Source: Rhizobiaceae bacterium (lineage in GTDB: Bacteria > Pseudomonadota > Alphaproteobacteria > Rhizobiales > Rhizobiaceae). Taken from it: a stretch of 33,507 nt of DNA. Positions 23,749 to 31,852 of the stretch are shown here, one piece after another (within the stretch, counting starts at the first letter, position 1; each line of letters opens with the position of its first letter). Both the position numbers and the translations under genes were made by a program. The notes below the pieces were generated by a model. That model saw only the letters and a program-made list of their open reading frames with translations, did not search any database and was not told where the DNA came from. Location: the NCBI GenBank assembly GCA_028279875.1, contig JANQMU010000137.1, positions 1 to 33,507 on the forward strand, read 5' to 3'.

Positions 23749-24756
23749 GTGGGCTCTCTGAAACTGCAAAACATCCACAAATCCTTCGGCGATGTCGAGG
23801 TGCTGAAGGGAATCGATCTCGATGTCGAAGACGGGGAATTCGTGATTTTTGTCGGCCCCTCCGGCTGCGGCAAGTCGACCCTGCTTCGCGTCATTGCCGG
23901 CCTGGAAGACGCGACATCGGGAGCCGTCGAGATCGACGGCAAAGCCGTCAATCACCTGCCACCCTCGAAACGCGGTATCGCCATGGTGTTCCAGACCTAT
24001 GCGCTCTATCCGCATCTCACGGTGCGCAAGAACATGTCGCTTGGCATCAAACAGGCCGGCCTGCCGGCGACCGATGTCGCCAGGCGGGTCGATATGGCCT
24101 CCAAAATGCTGTCGCTGGACGACTATCTGGAGCGGCACCCGGCGGAACTTTCCGGCGGCCAGCGCCAGCGCGTGGCGATCGGCCGCGCCGTCGTGCGCGA
24201 TCCCGAACTGTTCTTGTTCGACGAGCCGCTGTCCAATCTCGACGCCGCGCTGCGCGTCAATACGCGCCTCGAGATCGCCCGGCTGCATCGCGAGCTCGGC
24301 GCGACGATGATCTATGTCACGCACGACCAGGTCGAAGCCATGACCCTGGCCGACAAGATCGTCGTGCTGAATGCCGGAAGCGTCGAACAGATCGGCTCGC
24401 CGATGGAACTCTACAACAAGCCGGCCAATCTGTTCGTCGCCGGCTTCATCGGCTCGCCGCAAATGAACTTCATCGATGCGGCCCGCCTCGACGATACGGA
24501 CGCCAGGACGATCGGCATCCGGCCCGAACATATTTCCGTCGATGCCGCAAAGGGCGACTGGGCCGGCACGGTCACCCATGCCGAACATCTCGGCGCCGAC
24601 ACCATGCTGTACATCGACACGGAAAAGGTCGGGCAGATCGCCGTGCGGCTGTTCGGCCAGCACAGCTATGACGATGACGACCGGATTTTCGCAACGCCCG
24701 ACAAGAACTGGATCTACCGCTTCGATTCAAAGGGCCGGACGATGGAGGCTACCTGA
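23749..24756 (+). CDS. Carbohydrate ABC transporter ATP-binding protein (MalK/UgpC type)
   Basis: ATPase subunit of the importer, 335 residues. Walker A is GPSGCGKST, the signature LSGGQRQRVAIGRA, Walker B LFLFDEPLSNLDAALR, and the switch His lies in YVTHDQVEAMTLADKI. A C-terminal TOBE/regulatory domain contains IGIRPEHISVD. It starts with GTG at 23749: GGAAAGA lies 8 bp upstream and the protein then opens with the canonical GSLKLQNIHKSFGDVEVLKG. It completes the transporter of binding protein, two permeases and ATPase. A hairpin follows the stop codon. Confidence 0.94.
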   Translation: MGSLKLQNIHKSFGDVEVLKGIDLDVEDGEFVIFVGPSGCGKSTLLRVIAGLEDATSGAVEIDGKAVNHLPPSKRGIAMVFQTYALYPHLTVRKNMSLGIKQAGLPATDVARRVDMASKMLSLDDYLERHPAELSGGQRQRVAIGRAVVRDPELFLFDEPLSNLDAALRVNTRLEIARLHRELGATMIYVTHDQVEAMTLADKIVVLNAGSVEQIGSPMELYNKPANLFVAGFIGSPQMNFIDAARLDDTDARTIGIRPEHISVDAAKGDWAGTVTHAEHLGADTMLYIDTEKVGQIAVRLFGQHSYDDDDRIFATPDKNWIYRFDSKGRTMEAT

Positions 24757-24760
24757 AATC

Positions 24761-24777
24761 GTTGCCGTTTCGGCAAC
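24761..24777 (+). terminator. Hairpin after the ABC ATPase gene
   Basis: GTTGCCG and CGGCAAC pair around a TTT loop, 5 bp after the stop codon. No T-tract follows, so termination would be weak. The remaining ~80 bp before the ferredoxin gene contain its Shine-Dalgarno sequence (GGAGGA at 24845) and no clear promoter. Confidence 0.4.
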
Positions 24778-24860
24778 ATGGCACGCGAAAATTGGCTCTT
24801 TATGAGAACAGTTTGAAATGCGATTCTTTCCCGAAGCATCGGTCGGAGGAATTGCCCGGG

Positions 24861-25229
24861 ATGGCCTATATCATCACCGAACCCTGCGTCGACATCAAGG
24901 ACGGCGACTGCACGGTGGCCTGTCCGGTCGAGTGTATCTATGAGGGCGGCCGGATGTTCTATATCCATCCGGACGAATGCATCAATTGCGGGCTGTGCCT
25001 TTCCATCTGCCCGGTCGACGCGATAACATGGGACGGCGAATTGCAGGAAAAATACAGCCATTATGAAGCGATCAATCGCGACTTCTTCAGCGACGACGTG
25101 TCCGGTCTCGGCGATCCCGGCGGCTGGGACAAATCGATCAGCACGGATGCTGACCATCCCCACGTCGCTGCCCTCCCCAAGGACATCAACAGCGAATTGA
25201 TGACGGCAGACAGCGAACGGAACTCATAA
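24861..25229 (+). CDS. 7Fe ferredoxin ([3Fe-4S][4Fe-4S])
   Basis: A small cytosolic electron carrier of 122 residues. Cys-9, Cys-17 and Cys-50 are placed to bind a [3Fe-4S] cluster; Cys-21, Cys-40, Cys-43 and Cys-46 are placed to bind a [4Fe-4S] cluster (CTVACPVECIYEGG and CINCGLCLSICPVDAI). The first motif lacks the extra Cys between Cys-9 and Cys-17, as in the actinobacterial-style AEPCVDVKD ferredoxins. The tail YEAINRDFFSDDVSGLGDPGGW resembles those too. The ATG at 24861 is chosen from the GGAGGA upstream and the conserved MAYIITEPC start. Its stop codon abuts the ATG of the following aldolase-family gene. The redox partner is not in view. Confidence 0.9.
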   Translation: MAYIITEPCVDIKDGDCTVACPVECIYEGGRMFYIHPDECINCGLCLSICPVDAITWDGELQEKYSHYEAINRDFFSDDVSGLGDPGGWDKSISTDADHPHVAALPKDINSELMTADSERNS

Positions 25230-26102
25230 ATGCCCGAACACGATCTTGGCGGCGTCATCGCGGCGGTGCCGACGCCCTTCGACAGCAATGGCGAGCCGAA
25301 TGGAGACCTGTTCATCCGCCATGCAAGCTGGGCGCTGGACAATGGCTGCGACGGGCTCAACGTGCTGGGCACCACCGGGGAAGCCAACTCGCTGTCACCC
25401 GCACAACGGAAATCCGTCATGGAGACCGCATCCTCCGCGCTTGCGAAGGACCGGCTGATGGTCGGCACCGGAACGCCGGACCTCGCGACGACCGTCGATC
25501 TGACCCGCTTCGCCTTCGACACGGGGTTCGCAGCCGCCTTGGTGCTGCCGCCCTATTACTACAAGCCGGTTTCCGATGACGGGCTCTTCGCCTGGTTCGA
25601 GGCGCTGATTGCCCGGACAACCGACACGCCGATACCGATCTATCTTTACAATTTCCCGCAACTGACAGGCATCACATTTTCAGCCGAGCTGGCCACGCGG
25701 CTGGTCGAGCACTTTCCACAGCGCATATACGGCATGAAAGACAGCTCCGGCGATCTCGACTACGCCGCCAGCATCGCGCGCATCGATGGCTTCGATGTTT
25801 TCCCGAGCAGTGAGACGGCACTCGCCCGCGCACAGAAGGATGGCTTTGCCGGATGCATATCGGCAACCGTCAACATCAACGCGCCGCGGTCGGCCGCGCT
25901 TTGGAAAAACCCCGATGACAGCGACGCCCTGGAGGCGGTCACCGGATGCCGCGGCCATATCACATCGTTCCCGCTCGTGCCGGCCGTCAAACAGCTCGTC
26001 GCGACACGTCTGAATCTCCCGGACTTTGCAACCGTGCTGCCACCGCTTCGGTCGTTGAGCCTCGAGCAGAACGCGGCACTGGCAGGCGACTTCGAAGGCT
26101 GA
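25230..26102 (+). CDS. DHDPS/N-acetylneuraminate lyase family aldolase (not housekeeping DapA)
   Basis: A class I, Schiff-base TIM-barrel lyase of 290 residues. The pyruvate-carboxylate loop LNVLGTTGEANSLS is at about 40-53, the catalytic Tyr in the IYLYNFPQLTG block and the Schiff-base Lys in YGMKDSSGDLDYA. Where DapA has an arginine (SRTG) for aspartate semialdehyde, this protein has QLTG, which is closer to sialate or 2-keto-3-deoxy-sugar-acid lyases and dehydratases. The actual substrate cannot be read. It starts directly after the ferredoxin stop codon (TAA-ATG), so the two genes are coupled. It ends the plus-strand operon and converges with the amidohydrolase gene across 22 bp. Confidence 0.87.
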   Translation: MPEHDLGGVIAAVPTPFDSNGEPNGDLFIRHASWALDNGCDGLNVLGTTGEANSLSPAQRKSVMETASSALAKDRLMVGTGTPDLATTVDLTRFAFDTGFAAALVLPPYYYKPVSDDGLFAWFEALIARTTDTPIPIYLYNFPQLTGITFSAELATRLVEHFPQRIYGMKDSSGDLDYAASIARIDGFDVFPSSETALARAQKDGFAGCISATVNINAPRSAALWKNPDDSDALEAVTGCRGHITSFPLVPAVKQLVATRLNLPDFATVLPPLRSLSLEQNAALAGDFEG

Positions 26103-26124
26103 AAGCGCTCGGTTTCGGTCCGGG

Positions 26125-27531
26125 CTATTCCATCAGCCGGTAATGGTCCCGGATCGCCCCGCCCAGCAGCGCCGCGATCTTTCGCTCTTCCTGCAGGCGC
26201 GGCAGATCGGCCTTCGCCTGGGCCAGCAATTCTCGGCAAGCCTCTTCGAAATCGATCGTCACCAGTTCTCCGTCGCGCAGGACCCACTTTCCGGCGACGA
26301 TCAGGCCCGTGGCGTGGCGTGCCGACATGCGGGTCAGCAAAATCTCCGTGGGGTCGATATCGTCGAGCAGCAGATCGTCACACATGGCGTCGAAATCGAT
26401 CAGGGACAGATCCGATTCAGCCGAAAACCCGGTAACCTTTCGGCCGGCGGCAACGGCCGCATGGAACACAGCCGCCGGCGGAAACTGTGTCTCCATGCGC
26501 TGGCCGCCATGCAGCAACCGCAGGAGCCGCATTTCCCGCCACAGATCCTGATCGTCGTCGAACCCGGTTCCGTCCAGACCAAGCGCCAGTTCCAGACCGC
26601 TGCCGACGGCACCCGCCAATGGCGCGATGCCGGATCGCAGCCTCAGATTGGCCGATGGATTGGAAACCAGCTGAACGCCACGCTCGGCCAACAATTCGAT
26701 CTCCGGTTCAGTGAGTTGCACGCCATGGGCAACGGCAAGTCGCGGTGACAGGAAACCGATCTCATCGAGATATTGCACCACGCCCTGCGGAAAGCGTTCG
26801 TCCAGCCAGCGCCGCTGCCGCGGGCTTTCCAGAAGATGCATGTGAATGCGGCGGCCGCTCTCATGCGATGCCTCGGCGATCGCTTCAAGCAGCGCATTGG
26901 AGCACCATTGCGGACCGATGGGGCCATATTGCACATCAACACAGCCGCCATGGTGCCGTTCAGCAATGGCTTCGACCGCCTGCAATTGCGCTTCGATTGT
27001 CCCATAGCGCGGGATCAGCGGTTCCAGCACCGACCAGTCGTCATCCGAAACAACAGCCCGCAGCCGGTCCGGCCCGCCATAGGTCCACGGGTCGCGGTCG
27101 AGCAACGGACAGGACAGTGCCAGGCGGATGCCGACATCCGCCGCGGCGCGCACGACCGCGGCGGCTTCCTCGACAAGCCGCTCGGCATTGAGCGAATTGT
27201 GGCAATGCATGGTGATCCCGACGCCGGCCCGCGCCAGCCGCCCGAACGCCACCAGCGCTTCGAGATAAGGATCAGTGCGCGGTCGCAGACGAAGATGCGC
27301 GATCCAGCTCTCCAGCGCATCGTCGACGCAGCCAAAGGCCAGCGTTCGCATGCCGTAGCCATGATCATGGGCATTGACCGGACTGGCCATGACGAAACCG
27401 GCCTTTGCCGCGCCGGCCTGCGGTTCGGTCGAAACCACCGCGCCATCCGAAACATCCAGCCCGACATCATGACGGACCGGATCCGATCCCGGCGAAAACG
27501 CATAGCGCTCCGCCATGATTGCAATCGACAT
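26125..27531 (-). CDS. Amidohydrolase, deaminase-type (cytosine/guanine deaminase-like)
   Basis: A metal-dependent amidohydrolase-superfamily enzyme of 468 residues, of the ATZ/TRZ and nucleobase-deaminase branch. The metal and catalytic residues are in the expected order: His-55/His-57 (NAHDHGYG), His-231 (IHMHLLES), His-268 (AVAHGV) and Asp-319 (LALGLDGTGFDDDQD). SNPSANLRLRSGIAPL resembles the guanine-deaminase and chlorohydrolase sequence. It would deaminate or hydrolyse an N-heterocycle or amide; the substrate is unknown. It lies 24 bp downstream of the LysR gene on the same strand, at the end of the minus-strand block, and may be part of that pathway's regulon. Confidence 0.83.
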   Translation of the reverse strand: MSIAIMAERYAFSPGSDPVRHDVGLDVSDGAVVSTEPQAGAAKAGFVMASPVNAHDHGYGMRTLAFGCVDDALESWIAHLRLRPRTDPYLEALVAFGRLARAGVGITMHCHNSLNAERLVEEAAAVVRAAADVGIRLALSCPLLDRDPWTYGGPDRLRAVVSDDDWSVLEPLIPRYGTIEAQLQAVEAIAERHHGGCVDVQYGPIGPQWCSNALLEAIAEASHESGRRIHMHLLESPRQRRWLDERFPQGVVQYLDEIGFLSPRLAVAHGVQLTEPEIELLAERGVQLVSNPSANLRLRSGIAPLAGAVGSGLELALGLDGTGFDDDQDLWREMRLLRLLHGGQRMETQFPPAAVFHAAVAAGRKVTGFSAESDLSLIDFDAMCDDLLLDDIDPTEILLTRMSARHATGLIVAGKWVLRDGELVTIDFEEACRELLAQAKADLPRLQEERKIAALLGGAIRDHYRLME

Positions 27532-27555
27532 GCACCGTCTCCCATTCGCACCGGA

Positions 27556-28464
27556 TCAGTGCATCGACTGTTCCAGCTCCGCCAGAGCCGTTCCCAGCTG
27601 TTCCATCATCGCCTGCGCCGCATGGGTCATCTGCCGGCGCCGCGGCACCAGCACCCCGAGGCGCAGCGCACCGAGTTTGGTTCCCTCCAGCGGCACGCCG
27701 ACGACGTCGCCGGCGGCCAGTTCGTCCAGCATCCCGATCGGGGTGTAGAAAGCGACGCCAAGGCCCGATTTCACCATCGGCAGCAACATTGTGAGGTGGT
27801 TGCTGGTCACCAGGATCCGGCCGCTGCGCTGCAAGACGGAGAGTTCCACATCGATCAGCGTGCGGATCGGCTCCGTATCCATCTGCAGCAGCAGATTGTA
27901 CTGCGCGCACTCCGACAGGGTGACGGATGATTTCGACGCCAGCGGATGCGATTTCGACACCATCGCCATCAGTGGCATGGCGACATCATGGACGATCTTG
28001 GTGTCGTCCGGATGCGAGATATTGAACGTGATGCCGAGATCCGCATCGCCTTCGGCGACCATGGTGGTGACGCGACCATGGGCGCCCGACTGAACCCGAA
28101 ACTCGACGCCGGGATGGGCCTTGTGGAACGCCAGGATCTGCTCGGGCAGGAATTTGACCAGGAGGCTGTCGAGGCTGACGATCCGCACCTGGCCCGACTG
28201 AATGCCCCTCAAGGCAGCGATTTCGCTTTTCAGCAAGTCGAATTCCAGCAGGGTCGAATCGGCGTGCCGCAGCACTTCCTCGCCCGCCCGCGTCAACCGC
28301 AATCCCTTGGGCAGCCGCTCGAAAAGCTGCGTTCCCAGTTCTTCTTCCAGTTTTTGAATCTGCCGGCTGAGCGCCGAAGTCGCCACGTGAAGCTCTTCAG
28401 ACGCCTTGCGGATCGATCCGGCGCGCGCGACGGCACAGAAATATTTCAGGATCGCTGCATGCAT
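27556..28464 (-). CDS. LysR-family transcriptional regulator
   Basis: A 302-residue LysR regulator. The N-terminal winged helix-turn-helix reads KYFCAVARAGSIRKASEELHVATSALSRQIQKLEEELGTQLFER (about 7-50), followed by the periplasmic-binding-protein-like effector domain from about residue 90 (GQVRIVSLDSLLVKFLPEQI). These proteins usually activate neighbouring catabolic genes in response to a pathway metabolite. Unusually for LysR, it is not divergent but embedded, co-directional, between the enoyl-CoA hydratase (36 bp upstream) and the amidohydrolase. An inverted repeat lies in the short gap before its start codon. Confidence 0.93.
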   Translation of the reverse strand: MHAAILKYFCAVARAGSIRKASEELHVATSALSRQIQKLEEELGTQLFERLPKGLRLTRAGEEVLRHADSTLLEFDLLKSEIAALRGIQSGQVRIVSLDSLLVKFLPEQILAFHKAHPGVEFRVQSGAHGRVTTMVAEGDADLGITFNISHPDDTKIVHDVAMPLMAMVSKSHPLASKSSVTLSECAQYNLLLQMDTEPIRTLIDVELSVLQRSGRILVTSNHLTMLLPMVKSGLGVAFYTPIGMLDELAAGDVVGVPLEGTKLGALRLGVLVPRRRQMTHAAQAMMEQLGTALAELEQSMH

Positions 28465-28466
28465 CG

Positions 28467-28499
28467 GATTGCCTCTCGTTCAGACAACGTTAGGCAATC
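28467..28499 (-). promoter_or_regulatory. Inverted repeat over the LysR gene ribosome-binding site
   Basis: GATTGCC (28467-28473) and GGCAATC (28493-28499) are perfect reverse complements, 19 bp apart, filling the 36-bp gap between the hydratase stop and the lysR ATG. The core has the T-N11-A style spacing seen at LysR sites. In RNA the same arms could form a stem that masks the GAGAGG Shine-Dalgarno sequence. Either reading implies autoregulation. Confidence 0.4.
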
Positions 28500-28500
28500 T

Positions 28501-29274
28501 CTATTGGCCGCGCCAGACCGGAGGCCTCTTCTCCTGGAAGGCCTTGACGCCCTCGACGGCATCCTCGCTCTCCAGCGCCCGGATCAGCGCCGGGGTCTTG
28601 AGCGAATGCGCCTCGTCCGGCTTCAGATGACCGGTGCGGTTGACGGTCTGCTTGATGGCCCGCAGCGACAGCGGTGCGTTGGCCAGAATATCAGACACCC
28701 AGCGATCGACAACCGTATCGAGATCGCCGGGTGCCGCGACCTCGTTGATCAGGCCATGGCGCGCCAGTTCCTCGGCGCTGACCTGCCGGCCGGTCAGCAT
28801 CATGCCCATGGCGAGATTATGCGGAATCTTGCGTTGCAGGACAATCATTCCGCCATCGAGCGGCATGCGCCCGACACGCCCCTCGGGCAGGCCGAACCGG
28901 GCCTGCTCCGATGCGATGACGATGTCGCACCCAAGGACCATCTCGAACCCGCCGCCAAGCGCGTAGCCGTTCACGCGGGCGATCACCGGAATATCCAGTG
29001 TCCGGCGAAAACACAGCCCGCCGAACCCGTTCGGCCGGGTTTCCGCCCAGTAGTGCAGCCCGGATTTGCTGACATCCTTCATGTCGGCGCCAACGCAGAA
29101 GGCCTTTTCGCCGGCACCGGTCAGCACGATGCAGGAGACGTCGTCGCGCGTCTCCAGTTCGCGCCAGATCCGCTCAAGCTCCTGTTCGGTGGCGGCGTCG
29201 ATCGCGTTCAGCCTGTCCGGCCGGTCGATGGTGACGCGGGCAACGCGATCCGAAACGGCAAGGTCGACGCTCAT
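28501..29274 (-). CDS. Enoyl-CoA hydratase/isomerase (crotonase family)
   Basis: A 257-residue crotonase-fold enzyme acting on a CoA thioester. The oxyanion-hole segments are AFCVGADMKDV (58-68) and GYALGGGFEM (103-112). Both glutamates associated with hydratase activity are present: Glu-111 (GGFEMVLGCD) and Glu-131 (FGLPEGRVGRMPLDGG). Genuine hydration of a 2-enoyl-CoA is therefore plausible, though isomerase and CaiD-like roles remain possible. Its start overlaps the CoA-transferase stop as ATGA, so it likely acts on the CoA ester that enzyme makes. Confidence 0.9.
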   Translation of the reverse strand: MSVDLAVSDRVARVTIDRPDRLNAIDAATEQELERIWRELETRDDVSCIVLTGAGEKAFCVGADMKDVSKSGLHYWAETRPNGFGGLCFRRTLDIPVIARVNGYALGGGFEMVLGCDIVIASEQARFGLPEGRVGRMPLDGGMIVLQRKIPHNLAMGMMLTGRQVSAEELARHGLINEVAAPGDLDTVVDRWVSDILANAPLSLRAIKQTVNRTGHLKPDEAHSLKTPALIRALESEDAVEGVKAFQEKRPPVWRGQ

Positions 29275-30431
29275 TTGGCGCCCGCCGCGGCCATCGGCGT
29301 GTGGTCGCCGAGCAGTTCGTCATTGTGTTGCCCAAGATCCGGCGGCGGAATGCGGACGGTGACCGGCGCGTCCGACATGTCAATCGGCGAGCCGATCAGC
29401 CTGACCGGGCCGGCTTCTCTCTGCTCCGATTCGATGATCAGCCTGTTGACCAGCGTCTGCTCGTCTTCCAGCGCCTCCTCGAGGCTCTTGACGAGCGAAC
29501 ACAGAATATCGACGCCCTCTAGCCGTTCCAGCCAGTGCGCGGCGCTTTCCTGGGCGAAGCGATCCCGGAAGATCTTCTGAAGTTCCGGGCGGTGTGCCGC
29601 CTGCGAATCGAAATCGGCATAGCGCGGGTTTTGGGACAGATCCTCGATTTCCAGCGCATTGCAGATATCCTGCAGGGGATTGGGTTTGAAAGCGCCGACC
29701 ATGACGATGGGGCGGTCGGTGGTCTCGAAGACACCGGTCAGCGGAAAGGCCGCCCAGTTGAGTTCCTTTCCTCGCATCATCCGCACGGCGGCCTCCTGCA
29801 TCTGCATGGCGATCATGGACGAATAGAGGCTGACCGCAACCTGCTGCCCCTCGCCGGTTTTGTCGCGCTGCAGAAGCGCCAGCAGGATGCCCTGCACCAG
29901 ATGCATGCCGGCCGAATAGTCACACAGGGTCGTCGCATAGATCGCCGTCGGATGGGTCTCGTCGGCCTTGCGTGCCATGACGCCGGACATCGCCTGGGCC
30001 AGAACGTCCTGGCCGCCCTTGTGGCGGTAGGGTCCCTCCAGCCCGAACCCGGTCCCGACCGCGAAGATCAGCCGCGGGTTGCGCTCTCTGAGCGTCTCGT
30101 AGCCGAAGCCCATGCGCTCCATCACACCAGGCCGGAAATTGTTGACCACGACATCGGCATGGTCGATCAGTTCCAGAACCTGCGCGCGGACATCCTCGCG
30201 CTTGAGGTTCAGGGCCAGGCTCTTCTTGTTGCGATTGAGCGAGCTGAAAACTGGATTCGTCAGGCCGTCGGGATCGGAGCCGAGGGACCAGCGCGACAGA
30301 TCGCCGATCTTCTCCTTTTCGATCTTGATCACATCGGCGCCGTAATCGGCCAGAACCTGCGTGCAGCAGGGACCGAGCATGACCTGCGTGAAGTCGATCA
30401 CGCGCACGCCATCGAGCGGGAGCGGCTTCAT
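29271..30431 (-). CDS. CaiB/BaiF-family CoA-transferase
   Basis: A class III CoA-transferase of 386 residues that moves CoA between carboxylic acids through an aspartyl-CoA intermediate. The N-terminal family block is LDGVRVIDFTQVMLGPCCTQVLADYGADVIKIE. VVVNNFRPGVMERMGFGYE follows at about 95-111. The probable catalytic aspartate is Asp-142, in GGQDVLAQAMSG. The acid substrate is unknown. The gene is ATGA-coupled on both sides: to the FAD oxidoreductase upstream and the hydratase downstream. The three enzymes therefore look like consecutive steps: an oxidation, CoA activation and hydration, in an order I cannot establish. Confidence 0.92.
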   Translation of the reverse strand: MKPLPLDGVRVIDFTQVMLGPCCTQVLADYGADVIKIEKEKIGDLSRWSLGSDPDGLTNPVFSSLNRNKKSLALNLKREDVRAQVLELIDHADVVVNNFRPGVMERMGFGYETLRERNPRLIFAVGTGFGLEGPYRHKGGQDVLAQAMSGVMARKADETHPTAIYATTLCDYSAGMHLVQGILLALLQRDKTGEGQQVAVSLYSSMIAMQMQEAAVRMMRGKELNWAAFPLTGVFETTDRPIVMVGAFKPNPLQDICNALEIEDLSQNPRYADFDSQAAHRPELQKIFRDRFAQESAAHWLERLEGVDILCSLVKSLEEALEDEQTLVNRLIIESEQREAGPVRLIGSPIDMSDAPVTVRIPPPDLGQHNDELLGDHTPMAAAGAK

Positions 30432-31789
30432 TCGGCGGCCTCCTGTGTCAAAGCGTTGGTTGACGGGATGTCGCCGGGATCAGCGCCCTGGTCGCGCATT
30501 TTCTTCTGGATCAGGCCGACATCAGCATCGCGGACGGTCCGTCCCGCATTCAGCGCCACCGTCGCGGCAATGCCCGCCGCCTCGCCCATCGCCATGCAGG
30601 GCGGGATCTCGCGGCTGGATTTCTGCGCCTGCGGCGTCGCCGAATAATGCCGCCCCGCCACCAGGAGCTGATCGATGTCCTGCGGCACCATGGCCCGGTA
30701 GGGCGTATAATAGTCGCGTCCGCGGCACACCGTGTCGGCGAAATGCCGGCGCGACATGACATCGTCCTTGGTGACGACATATTCGCCTTCCAGCTGCCGT
30801 GTCTGACGAACTCCCGTCTGCGGCGCGAAATCCACCACATAGGCGTTTTCGAAGCCGGGCAGGTTCTCATGGGCAAAGGCGAGCAGCCTGTCCATCCGCC
30901 GGCGGCCTTCGAACTCGGCCTCGGTCAGATCCTCGACCTTGGTGCCGCTCAGTTTCGGCATATGCGGACAGTTGAGCCAGACGACCCCCGGCAGCGGGGT
31001 CTTGAGCCACCAATAGTTCCAGCAGCCGCCGATCAGCCGCTTCGCCTCGTGATCGACACGCGCGAATTCCTCCGGGTTTTCATACTGATAGCGTTCCGCC
31101 TTGTCGGTATCGACGCCGCCCCAGCGCGACACGGTCGTCAGGATGAACGTGCCCTCCTGGAACCTCGCGCCGGCACTGGCCGCGACGTCCAGATCACCGC
31201 TGGTATCGATCACCACGTCGCCCAGAATGGCCTGCCGGCCATCCTTGGTCTCACAGATCACGCCCTTGATCGCCCCGTCCTCGACGATGGCCGACGAGAA
31301 CCAGCTGTGCAGCCGCAATTTGACGCCGGAATCCTGGATCAGCTCGTTGGACGCACGCTTGTAGCCGTCCGGGTCGAAGGCCGCGGCGTAGCAGACCGGA
31401 TGCGGCATCGACTTGGTGTGGAAATCGAAGACGCCCCAGCGCGACCATTTCTGCCACATGGCCTGGGTCTCGCGGATATCGGGCTGGCGGTCCCGCTCCG
31501 GCGGTGTCACGCACAGGCCCATGCGCTCCATCCGCTCGATCATTTCCATGCAGATGCCGCGGACCGTGATCTCCAGATCATTGTGCATGTCGTCGAGGAT
31601 CAGCACCATGCCCCCGGAGGCCAGCCCGCCGAGATAGGCGTAGCGTTCCAGCAGGGTCACCGACGCGCCGTTCCTCGCCGCCGACACCGCCGCCGAAATC
31701 CCAGCCGGTCCGCCGCCGACAACCACCACATCGGAACGGTCGACGATGGCTGCCTCCCGGGCTGATTCCTGGATCGTTTTGATAGTCAT
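30428..31789 (-). CDS. FAD-dependent oxidoreductase (FAD_oxidored / PF12831 type)
   Basis: A 453-residue flavoprotein. The N-terminal dinucleotide-binding motif VVVVGGGPAGISAAVSAAR (about 21-39) is followed by Glu-48 for the ribose and the family's YLGGLASGGMVL loop. The second FAD motif is DVVIDTSGDLDVAASAGA. The C-terminus CMAMGEAAGIAATVALNAG is also typical. The start at 31789 is preferred because GGAG lies 7 bp upstream of its ATG; a longer frame to 31834 lacks this. Its substrate is unknown; the family often serves in catabolic operons. It is ATGA-coupled to the CoA-transferase and lies 63 bp downstream of the ABC permease gene. Confidence 0.87.
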   Translation of the reverse strand: MTIKTIQESAREAAIVDRSDVVVVGGGPAGISAAVSAARNGASVTLLERYAYLGGLASGGMVLILDDMHNDLEITVRGICMEMIERMERMGLCVTPPERDRQPDIRETQAMWQKWSRWGVFDFHTKSMPHPVCYAAAFDPDGYKRASNELIQDSGVKLRLHSWFSSAIVEDGAIKGVICETKDGRQAILGDVVIDTSGDLDVAASAGARFQEGTFILTTVSRWGGVDTDKAERYQYENPEEFARVDHEAKRLIGGCWNYWWLKTPLPGVVWLNCPHMPKLSGTKVEDLTEAEFEGRRRMDRLLAFAHENLPGFENAYVVDFAPQTGVRQTRQLEGEYVVTKDDVMSRRHFADTVCRGRDYYTPYRAMVPQDIDQLLVAGRHYSATPQAQKSSREIPPCMAMGEAAGIAATVALNAGRTVRDADVGLIQKKMRDQGADPGDIPSTNALTQEAAE

Positions 31790-31852
31790 GATGGACTCCG
31801 TCCTGTCTTCGAGCCGCCGTTGCGGCCGGATCATGCGTTTCGTGCCGGGCGC

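Noticed and set aside
25230..26102. Housekeeping dapA (lysine biosynthesis)
   Set aside because: The DapA arginine motif is replaced by QLTG, and the gene is in a sugar-catabolic operon.
27946..29580. A 544-codon plus-strand frame opposite lysR, the hydratase and the CoA-transferase
   Set aside because: It is antisense to three motif-rich genes and shows no family resemblance.
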